From the NCBI RefSeq assembly GCF_026410305.1, contig NZ_JAPMLQ010000001.1, positions 310,001-374,000 on the forward strand: DNA of 64,000 nucleotides, read 5' to 3'. The DNA comes from Sulfitobacter sp. F26204. GTDB taxonomy: Bacteria > Pseudomonadota > Alphaproteobacteria > Rhodobacterales > Rhodobacteraceae. The notes below the pieces were generated by a model. That model was given only the letters and a program-made list of their open reading frames with translations, was not told the DNA's origin and did not search any database. The translations under genes were made by a program, and so were the position numbers. Every line of letters starts with the position of its first letter. Position 1 is the stretch's first letter. Positions 18,047-27,977 of the stretch are shown piece after piece.

Positions 18047-21000
18047 TCATGAACGATGCTTCCCGCGCACAGGTCGAAGCCGCACGACCCGATGCCTCGA
18101 CCTGGCTGGGCGCGAACGCAGGATCAGGCAAAACCCGGGTTTTGACAGATCGCGTGGCGCGGTTGCTGCTAAACGGGGTCGAACCACAACATATCCTTTG
18201 TCTGACCTATACCAAAGCAGCCGCATCAGAGATGCAGAACCGGTTGTTCAAACGCTTGGGTGAATGGGCAATGCTGCGCGACCCCGAACTGCGCGACGCA
18301 ATGGCTGAACTGGGGATAGATGGCACGTTAAACAGTGAACAACTGCGTAAGGCCCGAACTCTGTTTGCTTTGGCTATCGAAACTCCTGGTGGCTTGAAAA
18401 TTCAGACAATCCATTCCTTCTGCGCCTCTCTCTTGCGGCGCTTTCCATTAGAAGCCGGTGTCAGTCCACAATTCACCGAGATCGAAGACCGCGCCGCCGA
18501 TCTGTTGCGCGCGGATATTGTGGACGAAATGTCAGATGGGCCAGACGCTCACCTGATCAGCGGAATTGCAGGTTTTTACACTGGTGAGGATTTTGGTAAA
18601 CTCACGCGGCGTATTGTCGGCATGCGGGAAGGGTTTGAAACACCCTTAACGCGTTCCGATGTTCTTGCGGAGCTGGGTCAACCGCGCGATCTTGATGCTA
18701 AATCCATCGAGAGTGCTGTTTTTCTGGGCAGTGAAGCATCACTGATTTCCGAGCTTATACCGCATCTTTTGGCCAAAGGTGGAAAAGACACTAAGGCTGG
18801 TAAAAGGTTGCAGGAGATCACGACCTTTGATCTGACCGCATTACCCTTGTTAGAGAGTATTTTTCTTACTGGTGGTACATCGAAGTTTCCCTATTCAGCC
18901 AAACTTGGTAGTTTTCCAACCAAGGCCACTCAAACCGTTCTTGGCGCTTTGATGACACCGCTCGAAGCGCTGATGCAACGGGTCGAAGATGCGCGTGACG
19001 CACGATTGTCGCTAATCGCCGCCGAAAAAACAGAAGCGCTCCACGCCTTTGCCAGCACATTCATCTCGCGTTACGAAACAGCCAAACAACTGCGCGGCTG
19101 GCTGGACTTCGATGACTTGATCCTGCGTGCCCGAAACCTGCTACGCGACAAGGCGGTTGCGGCCTGGGTACTCTACCGGATTGACGGCGGGATTGATCAT
19201 ATTCTGGTTGATGAAGCTCAAGATACTTCGCCACGCCAGTGGGACGTTATCGAAATGTTGGCGGACGAATTCTACAGCGGAACCAGCGCGCGAACGGATG
19301 TTGCACGGACCTTGTTTGTGGTCGGCGACAAGAAACAATCTATCTATTCTTTTCAGGGAGCCGATCCGCTTGAATTTGATCGCAAGAGCCTGGCCTTTGA
19401 GACGAAGTTCCGCGCCGCAGACCAAATATTCCAGCATCGCAGTCTGGATTATTCATTCCGCTCTTCCAGTGCTATATTGCGTTTTGTAGACACTGTTTTT
19501 GATCCAAATCGCCGCACAGATTTCGCCAAACAAAGCCGGCACATCGCCTTTAAGGATGCTCTTCCGGGGCGTGTCGATCTTTGGCCCGTCGTGGCCAAGG
19601 CTGAACCGGACGAAGAACGCCCCTGGACAGACCCGCTGGACAGACGCAGCGCACAGCATCATACGGTTATCTTGGCCGAACAGATCGCGACGCGGATAAA
19701 GGAACTGACCAATCCAGAAGATCCGTCCTACATTCCGGATGATGGGCAAGAACGTGGCACATTTGTCAAACGGCCAATCCGTGCAGGCGATTTTCTGATC
19801 CTTGTCCAGCGCCGATCAAACCTGTTCGCCGAAATCATTCGCGCCTGCAAAGCGGCGGGACTGCCGATTGCCGGCGCGGACAGGCTCAAGGTAGGGGCTG
19901 AACTGGCAGTAAAAGATCTGGCGTCACTGCTTTCTTTCCTCGCAACACCGGATGACAATCTTTCGCTTGCAACGGCGTTGAAATCCCCACTTTTTGGCTG
20001 GTCCGAACAAGAACTGTTTGATCTGGCGCACAAACGGACGGTTTCCAGCCTTTCGCAGGCCTTACGCCTGCGCAAGGATGACCATGGCGAAACACTGACG
20101 GTCTTGAACGATTTGCGCGCACAGGTGGATTTTCTCCGCCCCTATGACCTGATCGAACGCATATTGACGCGTCACAAAGGGCGCGAAAAACTGCTGGGGC
20201 GGCTAGGACCAGAAGCCGAGGACGGGATCAATGCGATGCTGACACAGGCGCTGGCTTATGAACGCAACGACGTTCCCAGCCTGACAGGGTTTATCGAATG
20301 GATGCAAACCGACGACCTTGAGATCAAGCGACAGATAGACAGTGCCTCGAACCAGATCAGGGTCATGACAGTGCACGGATCAAAGGGTCTGGAAGCACCG
20401 ATTGTTATTTTGCCGGATACAGGGCGGCGGGTTGTCACAATCAAGGACGAAATCATCGAAAGGAATGGCCGGCCAATGTGGAAGCCCGCGGCAGAGGCGC
20501 TGCCCCATGCCATGCGGAAAACGCTGAATGATATGAAAGATGCGCAATATGCTGAAAGGCTTCGCTTATTATACGTGGCGATGACCAGGGCGGAAAAGTG
20601 GCTGATGATCGCAGCAGCCGGAGAATTATCCAACGACAGGTCAGACTGGTACCAGATCGCCGAAGAAGCGATGAATCACCTAAATGCAGTCGAAGTCGAT
20701 TCAAGCGGCATTCGACGTTTTGAGGAAGGCGACTGGCAGGCCCTTAACATCAAAAGGATGAATGAAGTATCCTCAAAAGACCCCGTGTTAGACCCTATAT
20801 TCAATGAACCGGCACCAATCTTTACCCCTTTGGGCGATGTGTTGTCACCGTCGGATCTCGGTGGGCCAAAGGCCCTTGCTGGTCTATCTGGAGATGAAAA
20901 CGAACACGCCAAGTCCTTCGGCACGCTTGTTCATATTCTGCTTGAGAATTTACCCGGTTTGACCGAACCCGCCTTGTCAAACACGATGCGGCAATTGACA

Positions 21001-21384
21001 CAGGATGCCTCACCGCAAGACGCGGAACGTGCCATTTCCGAAGCTCTCAACGTGCTTGGCAAACCTGCGTTAAAGCATATATTTTCGGACAATTCATTGA
21101 TCGAAGTTCCGTTGACTGCCGAAGTGAGGGGTCAACGGCTGCACGGCGTCATTGACCGGCTTTTGATCACTGATGAAAAGGTTCTGTTGATCGACTACAA
21201 GACGAACCGCACCGTGCCAGATAGGCCCGAACAATGCCCCGAAGGAATTTTACGCCAAATGGGTGCTTACACATTGATGCTTGCGCAGGTTTATCCCGAC
21301 CGCAAGATCGAAACTGCGGTACTTTGGACGGCCAACGCCAGTTTGATGCCCCTGCCCCACGATCTTGTGACAACTGCGCTGTGA
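18043..21384 (+). CDS. addA: Double-strand break repair helicase AddA
   Basis: UvrD-type 3'-5' helicase plus nuclease. The 1113-residue protein has Walker A GANAGSGKTRVLTDRVARLL near residue 25, CLTYTKAAASEM (motif Ia) and ILVDEAQDTSPRQW (motif II). VVGDKKQSIYSFQGADP (motif III) and VMTVHGSKGLEAPIVIL with LLYVAMTRAEKWL (motifs V-VI) follow. A C-terminal RecB-type nuclease ends in LLIDYKTNRTVP. It begins 4 bp inside addB. It is the last gene of the tightly overlapped divL/tsaE-amgK-murU-addB-addA run; trxA follows after 74 bp. Confidence 0.97.
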   Translation: MIMNDASRAQVEAARPDASTWLGANAGSGKTRVLTDRVARLLLNGVEPQHILCLTYTKAAASEMQNRLFKRLGEWAMLRDPELRDAMAELGIDGTLNSEQLRKARTLFALAIETPGGLKIQTIHSFCASLLRRFPLEAGVSPQFTEIEDRAADLLRADIVDEMSDGPDAHLISGIAGFYTGEDFGKLTRRIVGMREGFETPLTRSDVLAELGQPRDLDAKSIESAVFLGSEASLISELIPHLLAKGGKDTKAGKRLQEITTFDLTALPLLESIFLTGGTSKFPYSAKLGSFPTKATQTVLGALMTPLEALMQRVEDARDARLSLIAAEKTEALHAFASTFISRYETAKQLRGWLDFDDLILRARNLLRDKAVAAWVLYRIDGGIDHILVDEAQDTSPRQWDVIEMLADEFYSGTSARTDVARTLFVVGDKKQSIYSFQGADPLEFDRKSLAFETKFRAADQIFQHRSLDYSFRSSSAILRFVDTVFDPNRRTDFAKQSRHIAFKDALPGRVDLWPVVAKAEPDEERPWTDPLDRRSAQHHTVILAEQIATRIKELTNPEDPSYIPDDGQERGTFVKRPIRAGDFLILVQRRSNLFAEIIRACKAAGLPIAGADRLKVGAELAVKDLASLLSFLATPDDNLSLATALKSPLFGWSEQELFDLAHKRTVSSLSQALRLRKDDHGETLTVLNDLRAQVDFLRPYDLIERILTRHKGREKLLGRLGPEAEDGINAMLTQALAYERNDVPSLTGFIEWMQTDDLEIKRQIDSASNQIRVMTVHGSKGLEAPIVILPDTGRRVVTIKDEIIERNGRPMWKPAAEALPHAMRKTLNDMKDAQYAERLRLLYVAMTRAEKWLMIAAAGELSNDRSDWYQIAEEAMNHLNAVEVDSSGIRRFEEGDWQALNIKRMNEVSSKDPVLDPIFNEPAPIFTPLGDVLSPSDLGGPKALAGLSGDENEHAKSFGTLVHILLENLPGLTEPALSNTMRQLTQDASPQDAERAISEALNVLGKPALKHIFSDNSLIEVPLTAEVRGQRLHGVIDRLLITDEKVLLIDYKTNRTVPDRPEQCPEGILRQMGAYTLMLAQVYPDRKIETAVLWTANASLMPLPHDLVTTAL

Positions 21385-21458
21385 CAATCAGGCGACCTTG
21401 ACGCGGGTCATGCGCGTTCATAGGTTCAGGCCAACGTAATTCTCAGCAGGAGAACCCA

Positions 21459-21779
21459 ATGGCCACGCTCGCAGTAACCGACGACACCTTCGATGCAGAA
21501 GTGAAAAATTCCGACATCCCCGTAGTGGTGGATTTCTGGGCAGAATGGTGCGGTCCATGCAAACAGATCGGCCCTTCATTGGAAGAACTATCGGCAGAGA
21601 TGGACGGTAAGGTGAAAATCGTCAAAGTGAACGTTGACGAAAACCCGAATTCGCCCGCCCAGATGGGTGTTCGCGGCATTCCCGCACTTTTTATTTTCAA
21701 AGGTGGCGAAGTTGTCTCGAACATGGCAGGTGCCAAACCCAAGGCGGCACTGCAAAGCTGGATCGAAGAATCCATCTAA
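21459..21779 (+). CDS. trxA: Thioredoxin 1
   Basis: General cytoplasmic disulfide reductant, 106 residues. The active site is W30-C31-G-P-C34 in [15 protein letters not shown] cis-proline segment [15 protein letters not shown] and C-terminal helix complete the fold. It follows addA at a distance long enough for its own promoter and is ended by a good terminator. The trxA-after-addA order is conserved in alphaproteobacteria. Confidence 0.97.
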   Translation: MATLAVTDDTFDAEVKNSDIPVVVDFWAEWCGPCKQIGPSLEELSAEMDGKVKIVKVNVDENPNSPAQMGVRGIPALFIFKGGEVVSNMAGAKPKAALQSWIEESI

Positions 21780-21804
21780 GCCACTTCGTTCAACAATAAA
21801 AATC

Positions 21805-21836
21805 AAAGGCGTTCCTATTGGGGCGCCTTTTTCTTT
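21805..21836 (+). terminator. Rho-independent terminator after trxA
   Basis: A 7-bp stem (AAAGGCG / CGCCTTT) with a 12-base loop that can pair further (TCC/GGG) runs straight into a T-rich tract. It lies 25 bases after the trxA stop and separates the addA/trxA unit from hslVU. Confidence 0.8.
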
Positions 21837-21912
21837 GATCTGTCCCGGTTGGTCAAACCCTTGTCTGTTCGTTTGCACAAGGCCATATACCAACTGCGAA
21901 AAGGAGGCCCTC

Positions 21913-22470
21913 ATGGCAAAAAGTGAATTTCCCGGTTGGCACGGTACAACGATTGTCGGTGTCAAAAAAGGCGGCGAGGTGGTGATCGCCGGTGACGGGC
22001 AGGTCAGCCTTGGTCAGACGGTGATCAAAGGCACCGCACGCAAGGTGCGCCGCCTGTCACCAGGAGGTTTCGACGTGGTTGCGGGGTTTGCGGGATCTAC
22101 GGCAGATGCATTCACCTTGCTAGAGCGGTTGGAAGCGAAACTGGAAGCAACACCAGGACAACTTGCCCGCGCCAGCGTAGAGCTGGCCAAGGATTGGCGG
22201 ACCGATAAATACCTGCAAAAGCTCGAAGCGATGTTGATCGTTACCGACGGTACCGAGTTGTTGATCATTACAGGTGCTGGCGATGTACTTGAACCCGAAC
22301 ATAACGTCGCAGCAATCGGATCGGGTGGTAACTTTGCACTGGCAGCGGCGCGCGGGTTGATCGACAGCGACCGCGACGCCGAAGCTGTGGCCCGAGAAGC
22401 GATGGCGATTGCATCCGACATCTGCGTTTATACAAACGGCAATCTCACGGTGGAGAAAATATCCAAATGA
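21913..22470 (+). CDS. hslV: ATP-dependent protease subunit HslV
   Basis: Proteasome-like threonine peptidase that forms the core of HslUV (ClpQY). The 185-residue product begins [17 protein letters not shown]. The catalytic threonine should be T12, released by removal of an 11-residue propeptide, as in other alphaproteobacterial HslV. Conserved phrases [12 protein letters not shown] and ARKVRRL follow. An AAGGAGG site lies eight bases before the chosen ATG. It overlaps hslU by 4 bp. Confidence 0.96.
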   Translation: MAKSEFPGWHGTTIVGVKKGGEVVIAGDGQVSLGQTVIKGTARKVRRLSPGGFDVVAGFAGSTADAFTLLERLEAKLEATPGQLARASVELAKDWRTDKYLQKLEAMLIVTDGTELLIITGAGDVLEPEHNVAAIGSGGNFALAAARGLIDSDRDAEAVAREAMAIASDICVYTNGNLTVEKISK

Positions 22471-23774
22471 CCGACCTGACCCCCCGCGAAATCGTATCCG
22501 AGCTTGACCGGTTTATCATTGGCCAGAATGACGCCAAACGCGCTGTTGCAGTGGCGCTGCGCAATCGCTGGCGTCGCAAACAATTGCCGGATGATTTACG
22601 TGATGAAGTCTATCCAAAAAACATCCTGATGATCGGTCCAACTGGCGTAGGTAAAACAGAAATCAGCCGGCGTCTGGCAAAACTGGCTCGTGCCCCGTTT
22701 CTCAAGGTCGAAGCGACAAAATTCACCGAAGTCGGCTATGTTGGTCGTGACGTTGAACAAATTATCCGCGATCTGGTGGACAATGCGATTGCGATGACCC
22801 GCGAACACATGCGCGAAGACGTCAAGGTGAAGGCACATAAAGCCGCCGAAGAACGCGTGATCGACGCTATTGCGGGCAAGGAAGCGCGAGACGGAACACG
22901 TGATATGTTCCGCAAAAAACTAAAGGACGGGCTGCTTGATGATACGATAATCGAACTTGAGATCGCCGAAACCGCCAGTCCCTTCCCGATAATGGATATT
23001 CCCGGACAGCCGGGCATGGGCGCTAGCATGATGAACCTTGGCGATCTGTTTGGCAAAGCAATGGGCGGACGCACCACCAAGAAACGCCTGTCAGTTTCGG
23101 AAAGCTATGAAATCCTGATCAGTGAAGAAGCTGATAAACTGCTGGATGATGAAACCGTAACCCGCGCCGCCATTGAAGCGGTCGAACAAAATGGCATCGT
23201 GTTCCTTGATGAAATCGACAAAGTGTGTGCCCGATCCGATGCCCGCGGCGGCGACGTGAGCCGCGAAGGGGTGCAGCGCGACCTGCTGCCCCTGATCGAG
23301 GGCACAACCGTCAGCACCAAACATGGGCCGGTCAAGACAGATCATGTCCTGTTCATCGCCTCGGGGGCATTTCACATTGCCAAACCTTCTGACCTCTTGC
23401 CCGAATTACAGGGCCGTCTGCCCATTCGTGTAGAATTGCGGGCACTAACCGAACAGGACTTTGTAAGGATCTTGACCGAAACCGACAATGCGCTGACCTT
23501 GCAATATACCGCATTGATGGGCACCGAAGAGGTCAAAGTCAGCTTTACCAAAGACGGTATCGCCGCACTTGCCAGAATTGCGGCAGACGTCAATCAATCG
23601 GTGGAAAACATCGGTGCACGCAGATTGTATACCGTTATGGAACGCGTTTTCGAGGAATTATCTTTCACGGCACCAGATCGTTCCGGTGACGTGGTAGAGG
23701 TTGATTCAACCTTTGTAGAGACTAATTTGGGCGAATTGAGCCGGTCTTCCGATCTAAGCCGCTACGTACTTTAG
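22467..23774 (+). CDS. hslU: HslUV unfoldase ATPase subunit HslU
   Basis: AAA+ unfoldase that feeds proteins to HslV. The 435-residue protein begins with [17 protein letters not shown]. It carries Walker [19 protein letters not shown] at about residue 55, the pore-loop region [16 protein letters not shown], Walker [10 protein letters not shown], and the sensor-2 arginine in [16 protein letters not shown]. It ends SDLSRYVL, the typical C-terminus that docks into HslV. Translation is coupled to hslV through ATGA. Confidence 0.97.
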   Translation: MTDLTPREIVSELDRFIIGQNDAKRAVAVALRNRWRRKQLPDDLRDEVYPKNILMIGPTGVGKTEISRRLAKLARAPFLKVEATKFTEVGYVGRDVEQIIRDLVDNAIAMTREHMREDVKVKAHKAAEERVIDAIAGKEARDGTRDMFRKKLKDGLLDDTIIELEIAETASPFPIMDIPGQPGMGASMMNLGDLFGKAMGGRTTKKRLSVSESYEILISEEADKLLDDETVTRAAIEAVEQNGIVFLDEIDKVCARSDARGGDVSREGVQRDLLPLIEGTTVSTKHGPVKTDHVLFIASGAFHIAKPSDLLPELQGRLPIRVELRALTEQDFVRILTETDNALTLQYTALMGTEEVKVSFTKDGIAALARIAADVNQSVENIGARRLYTVMERVFEELSFTAPDRSGDVVEVDSTFVETNLGELSRSSDLSRYVL

Positions 23775-23812
23775 GGCTTTTCATTTCAGCCCTATCCTGA
23801 AACCAAGTCGGA

Positions 23813-25030
23813 ATGGGATACCTTTTTTTCATACGCAGGAACTGGCTTTTTCTTCTGGCTGGTTTTCTGCTGACTTTCACATCCTCTTACGGCCAGACCT
23901 ACTTTATTTCACTCTTCGCCGCAGAGATCAAAATCGGCTATGGCCTGAGCGATGGTCAGTGGGGTGGGATCTATACGATCGGTACCACGATGTCAGCCGT
24001 CGCAATGATTTGGGCCGGTGTCTTGACCGACCAGTTCCGGGTTCGAACGCTGGCGGTTGGGGTTATGCTTTCCTTGGCAGTGGCCTGTATCGCCATGGCG
24101 CTGAATACGTCCTGGGTTTTGCTCATCCTGGTGATATTTGCGCTGCGATTGTCAGGGCAAGGAATGATGTCACAGCTTGGCTCTGTCGCGATGGTTCGCT
24201 GGTTCGAGGCTTCCCGCGGTAAAGCCCTCTCGCTTTCGTCAATGGGGTTTGCAGCGGGACAGGCGATTTTACCTGTCATATTCGTCGCACTTTTCGCAGT
24301 CGCACCATGGCGGTCACTATGGTTGCTGGCCGCGATGATCGTGGTGCTGACCATACCGGTTCTGCTGATTTTGCTGCGACAGGAACGCACACCACAATCC
24401 ATGGCCGCGGAAACACAGATCGCCGGAATGCGCGGCCTGCATTGGACACGGGCCAAAATGCTGCGATCCGGCCTGTTCTTTCTGATGATTCCGATGATTG
24501 TCGGGCCATCCGCATGGGGTACGGCGCTTTTTTTTCAGCAGGTTCACCTTACGGAAGTAAAAGGTTGGGAACTCGTTTCCTATGTCGCTTTGATGCCGAT
24601 CTATACACTGGCGACTATCGCAGCGACATTTGCCTCCGGCTGGGCCATCGACCGCTTTGGCGTCAGTCGCATCGTTCCCTTTCAAATGCTGCCCTTTGCC
24701 TTGGCATTTGCCGTTCTGGCATTTGCTGACACGATTTTTGCCGCGGGAATTGGATTAACGATCTTTGGCGTCGGGCAAGGGATGCAGGGCACGGCGACCT
24801 CCAGCTTCTGGGCTGAATACTACGGAACGCGGCATATCGGCGCGATCAAATCAGTTGCCGCGGCTCTGATGGTGTTCGGATCGGCGATCGGACCTGGTAT
24901 CACCGGCTATCTGATTGACCTGGGCATAGATTTTCCAGCGCAGATGTTGCCCATCGCAGTCTACTATCTATGCGCGGCCGCATTGGCGACGCTGGGCATC
25001 CTGCGGTATTTTCCCACGTTGAATCGTTAA
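23813..25030 (+). CDS. Major facilitator superfamily transporter
   Basis: A 405-residue carrier with about 12 hydrophobic segments, first at residues 12-30. Between segments 2 and 3 lies the MFS signature region GVLTDQFRVRTLAVG, and between segments 8 and 9 the repeated version GWAIDRFGVSRI. The ligand is unknown; the overall form resembles small-metabolite or drug exporters of the YbfB/NarK-like sort. It starts 38 bp after hslU but is probably functionally unrelated. Its TAA stop overlaps that of the convergent smr gene in TTAA. Confidence 0.88.
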   Translation: MGYLFFIRRNWLFLLAGFLLTFTSSYGQTYFISLFAAEIKIGYGLSDGQWGGIYTIGTTMSAVAMIWAGVLTDQFRVRTLAVGVMLSLAVACIAMALNTSWVLLILVIFALRLSGQGMMSQLGSVAMVRWFEASRGKALSLSSMGFAAGQAILPVIFVALFAVAPWRSLWLLAAMIVVLTIPVLLILLRQERTPQSMAAETQIAGMRGLHWTRAKMLRSGLFFLMIPMIVGPSAWGTALFFQQVHLTEVKGWELVSYVALMPIYTLATIAATFASGWAIDRFGVSRIVPFQMLPFALAFAVLAFADTIFAAGIGLTIFGVGQGMQGTATSSFWAEYYGTRHIGAIKSVAAALMVFGSAIGPGITGYLIDLGIDFPAQMLPIAVYYLCAAALATLGILRYFPTLNR

Positions 25031-25614
25031 CGCTGTCGGCGCAGATAGACATAATAGGCACCACCACCACCATGGCTGATATGGGCCTGGCTAACCTGCA
25101 AAACGAGGGATTTGAGCGGCGGCATAGCCAGCCACTGCGGTACCTGATGGCGTAATACACCATGGCGTACCGGGATTGGACCGCCTTTGTCGCGTTGCTT
25201 TCCTTTGCCGGTGATTACCAATACAAGCCGCTTGCCCGATTTATTTGAGGAAAGGATGAACCGTGTCAGCGCCGGATGTGCGCGGTCCAATGTCATGCCG
25301 TGCAGATCGATCCGTCCTTCTGGCTGCAATTTGCCACGTTTGAGTTTTCCAAATGCTTTCTGATCCATCTGAACCGGGACATTTCGCATTTGATCGGGTA
25401 ATGAGGGCATCAGATCCTGCGTAGTTTTATGAGGTTGAGCGACAGGTTTACCCAGCAACACTGTCTTGGGCTTTCGAAACACCGGTAAAGGCGTTGCAGG
25501 CGAACTAGTCTCAGGAGTAAACAATGAATTCAGGTCCAGTTTTTCGGTTCGCTCCGTCACTTGGCGCCATATCGCAAGATCATCGTCGCTGAGTTGTCCG
25601 TGTTTGCGTTTCAT
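25027..25614 (-). CDS. Smr-domain protein
   Basis: A 195-residue protein with a disordered, charged N-terminal half and a C-terminal Smr (MutS2-related) domain. The domain opens at about residue 100 with GRIDLHGMTLDRAHPALTRFI and includes the VITGKGKQRDKGG loop. The LHGM and TGKG motifs are diagnostic. Smr domains nick branched DNA or cleave RNA; the role of these single-domain proteins is not settled. Its start overlaps the mltA stop (ATGA), so it is translated with mltA. The smr-mltA-timA block is a common neighbour of alphaproteobacterial replication origins. Confidence 0.9.
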   Translation of the reverse strand: MKRKHGQLSDDDLAIWRQVTERTEKLDLNSLFTPETSSPATPLPVFRKPKTVLLGKPVAQPHKTTQDLMPSLPDQMRNVPVQMDQKAFGKLKRGKLQPEGRIDLHGMTLDRAHPALTRFILSSNKSGKRLVLVITGKGKQRDKGGPIPVRHGVLRHQVPQWLAMPPLKSLVLQVSQAHISHGGGGAYYVYLRRQR

Positions 25615-26672
25615 ATCGCGCTTTCGGGGAGCAGGGCGTAGGCACGCTGGATCGGCAACAAGACAACCATCCGACCCGGGTCGCGCAGTTTACCTGCCTG
25701 TTTTCCCGCCAGATCACCGGTCCCAAAAAAGACGTCTGCGCGCTGTGCCCCCTTGATTGCTGATCCGGTGTCCTGGGCAATCATCAAACGACGCAAGGGA
25801 TTTTCTCCATCCTTTTCAATCCAGACAGGACCGCCGAGTTTCACAAACGATGGATCAACCGCAATACTCCGCATGGCCGTGACCGAACGGTTCATCGCAC
25901 CCAATGGGCCTTGATCTGCGGGCACCTTGCTGACCTCTCGGAAAAATACATAGGACGGATTGTGGAATAGCAACTCACGTCCTTCGACAGGGTTACGACG
26001 CACCCAGTTCTTGATTACTTCGGCGCTGACCTGATGGATGTTGTAGACACCGCGCCGGACCAGTTCGGCACCAATGGACCTATAAGGATGTCCATTGGCC
26101 CCGCGATACCCGACACGAATGTAACGCCCGTTGGGCAACCTGATCCGCCCAGATCCCTGGATTTGCAAAAAGAACAGTTCGACGGGATCATCAACCCATG
26201 CAATTTCCAACCCGCGACCAGCTAGTACATCACTATCCAACAATTCGCGTCGTGTAAGCCAGGGGTTAATACGCAACGCTTCAGGTGGCATTTTGTAAAC
26301 GGGAAAACGGTAACGGGAAGAAGGATATAGATCTCCTTCCAGTTCTGGTTCGAAATACCCGGTGAACAAGGCCTCTTGCCCGTCATCGATTACCACCGGG
26401 CGAAAAAACAGCTCAAAAAATTGCCGCGGTTCGGGATCTGCCGCTGCAAATTTACACAGGGCGCGCCAGTCTGGGTCCACCATATCGGCGCAGGTATTCA
26501 AGAAAACCTTCAACGCCGCTGCATGGTCATCGTCCGCCCAACCATCAAGCTGATCAAAACTGATCACATCATAGCGCACTTCACCAGCTGCCGCCGGGGT
26601 CATTGCGAGAACCCCAGCGCATATTGATACCGCCAGTGCACGGCTTACCCGTCTGTAGAAACCAGCTGCCAA
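25611..26672 (-). CDS. mltA: Membrane-bound lytic murein transglycosylase A (MltA)
   Basis: Periplasmic enzyme that cleaves the MurNAc-GlcNAc bond with 1,6-anhydro formation. The 353-residue protein has a signal peptide (about residues 1-29, ALAVSICAGVLAMTPAAAG). The MltA beta-barrel region follows (LFTGYFEPELEGD at about residue 105), then the C-terminal 3D domain with SIAVDPSFVKLGGPVWIE and the catalytic aspartates in IAQDTGSAIKGAQRADVF. No lipobox cysteine is obvious after the signal peptide. It overlaps timA by 28 bp upstream and smr by 4 bp downstream. Confidence 0.95.
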   Translation of the reverse strand: MAAGFYRRVSRALAVSICAGVLAMTPAAAGEVRYDVISFDQLDGWADDDHAAALKVFLNTCADMVDPDWRALCKFAAADPEPRQFFELFFRPVVIDDGQEALFTGYFEPELEGDLYPSSRYRFPVYKMPPEALRINPWLTRRELLDSDVLAGRGLEIAWVDDPVELFFLQIQGSGRIRLPNGRYIRVGYRGANGHPYRSIGAELVRRGVYNIHQVSAEVIKNWVRRNPVEGRELLFHNPSYVFFREVSKVPADQGPLGAMNRSVTAMRSIAVDPSFVKLGGPVWIEKDGENPLRRLMIAQDTGSAIKGAQRADVFFGTGDLAGKQAGKLRDPGRMVVLLPIQRAYALLPESAI

Positions 26673-27307
26673 TTTGGATCATCCGACCCCATGATACGAG
26701 AGAAAACCCAAGTGTCTTTTTGGCGCTTTACCTCTGTCAAACTACCCTCAACAATGTCGCCCGCCGCATCCCGCACAGCCGAGGTCAATTCACCTACAAA
26801 TCGGATCGTCAATTCGGCTTCGTTGGTGGTGGGATCAAGCGTTGCGTCCATCAGCTCTGTTTCGCGTACACCGCTGAAGACCGCCTCAATCGTCAGGCCT
26901 TGATCTTCGCGTGCGGCTACGCCATCTACAAAACTTTCGTAAATCTCTTCTGAGAGGAACGACTGAATCTCAGATAGTTCGCCCCGTTCATAGCCCATGA
27001 CGATCATTTCATAGGCCTGACGTGCGCCCCCCAGGAAGTCATCCACACCAAATGACGGCTCGATCCGTTTCATTTTAGCCAATGCTTTGGCAGCATCGCT
27101 ACCTTCGGGAACATGGTCGGTAATATCAAGGTCGGGACCGCCTTCGATTACCTCAAAAGCCGGACCTTTTGCACGGGCCCTGGGTGCCTGTCCGCTAACA
27201 GGTGGTTTTTCAAATCCATCCCGGGAACCCAGAACATTCTTGAGCCGTAGGATCAAGAATACCGCAATGCCGGCCAAAACCAGAAGCTGTATCATAGGTG
27301 AATTCAT
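26645..27307 (-). CDS. timA: Tim44/TimA domain-containing protein
   Basis: A 220-residue protein with one N-terminal membrane segment (MIQLLVLAGIAVFLILRL). A linker follows, then a Tim44-like NTF2-fold domain from about residue 85 (FGVDDFLGGARQAYEMIVMGYERG). The end DTWVFSRIMGSDDPNWQLVST is typical of TimA, the alphaproteobacterial relative of mitochondrial Tim44. Its role in bacteria is unclear, probably at the inner membrane. The chosen ATG gives the expected MNSPMIQLL opening. It overlaps mltA and diverges from fxsA. Confidence 0.92.
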   Translation of the reverse strand: MNSPMIQLLVLAGIAVFLILRLKNVLGSRDGFEKPPVSGQAPRARAKGPAFEVIEGGPDLDITDHVPEGSDAAKALAKMKRIEPSFGVDDFLGGARQAYEMIVMGYERGELSEIQSFLSEEIYESFVDGVAAREDQGLTIEAVFSGVRETELMDATLDPTTNEAELTIRFVGELTSAVRDAAGDIVEGSLTEVKRQKDTWVFSRIMGSDDPNWQLVSTDG

Positions 27308-27411
27308 CAGAACCTCGCGGGGTGAAACATGGAAACTTGTCGCCGTTGACCTTATGTAGGTGCTTGATAGGGGTGAGTCCACTCTACCCCAAGCAAAAGG
27401 ATGTCCCACTC

Positions 27412-27903
27412 ATGTGGCTATTGATCGCATTTATCGCTGTTCCCTTGATCGAGATCGGTCTGTTCATCCAGGTCGGCGGTTGGATCGGGCTTTTTCCGAC
27501 ACTGGCCATTGTCCTGGTGACCGCCGTTCTGGGCACTTGGCTGGTTCGAACCCAAGGGGCGATGGCGCTTGGTCAATTGCGCGCATCCTTTTCCAATCTG
27601 AATGATCCGACCGAACCCTTGGTGCACGGTGCCATGATTCTCTTCGCAGGTGCTTTATTGCTGACACCGGGGTTTTTCACTGATGCTGTCGGTTTCGCTT
27701 TGTTGGTTCCCGCGTTCAGGCATGCCGCATTCAAGGCTTTGCGGGCGCGGGTCAAGGTTCATTCCTTTGGTACGCCGGGGCCGGGACATCCGACCGCCGA
27801 AGGGCATGCTACCCAGCGGGGCGATGTCATCGATGCGGAATTTTACGAGGTAGATGAAAACAACACGCGACAAGAAGGCCCTTCTGGCTGGACAAAACAC
27901 TGA
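27412..27903 (+). CDS. fxsA: FxsA family membrane protein
   Basis: A 163-residue inner-membrane protein. The first 100 residues match FxsA: MWLLIAFIAVPLIEIGLFIQVGG, a second segment TLAIVLVTAVLGTWLVRTQG, and a third segment ending LLTPGFFTDAVGFALLVPAFR. The C-terminal tail is polar. E. coli FxsA influences phage T7 exclusion; its normal function is unknown. The ATG was chosen because homologues begin directly at MWLL. It lies upstream of secB on the same strand. Confidence 0.93.
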   Translation: MWLLIAFIAVPLIEIGLFIQVGGWIGLFPTLAIVLVTAVLGTWLVRTQGAMALGQLRASFSNLNDPTEPLVHGAMILFAGALLLTPGFFTDAVGFALLVPAFRHAAFKALRARVKVHSFGTPGPGHPTAEGHATQRGDVIDAEFYEVDENNTRQEGPSGWTKH

Positions 27904-27977
27904 TGAACGGGGCATTGAGCGCGGTATCGCCATCTGTTAAGCCCGCGTGAAATTGATTTTACCAAAGGAACAGCCAC

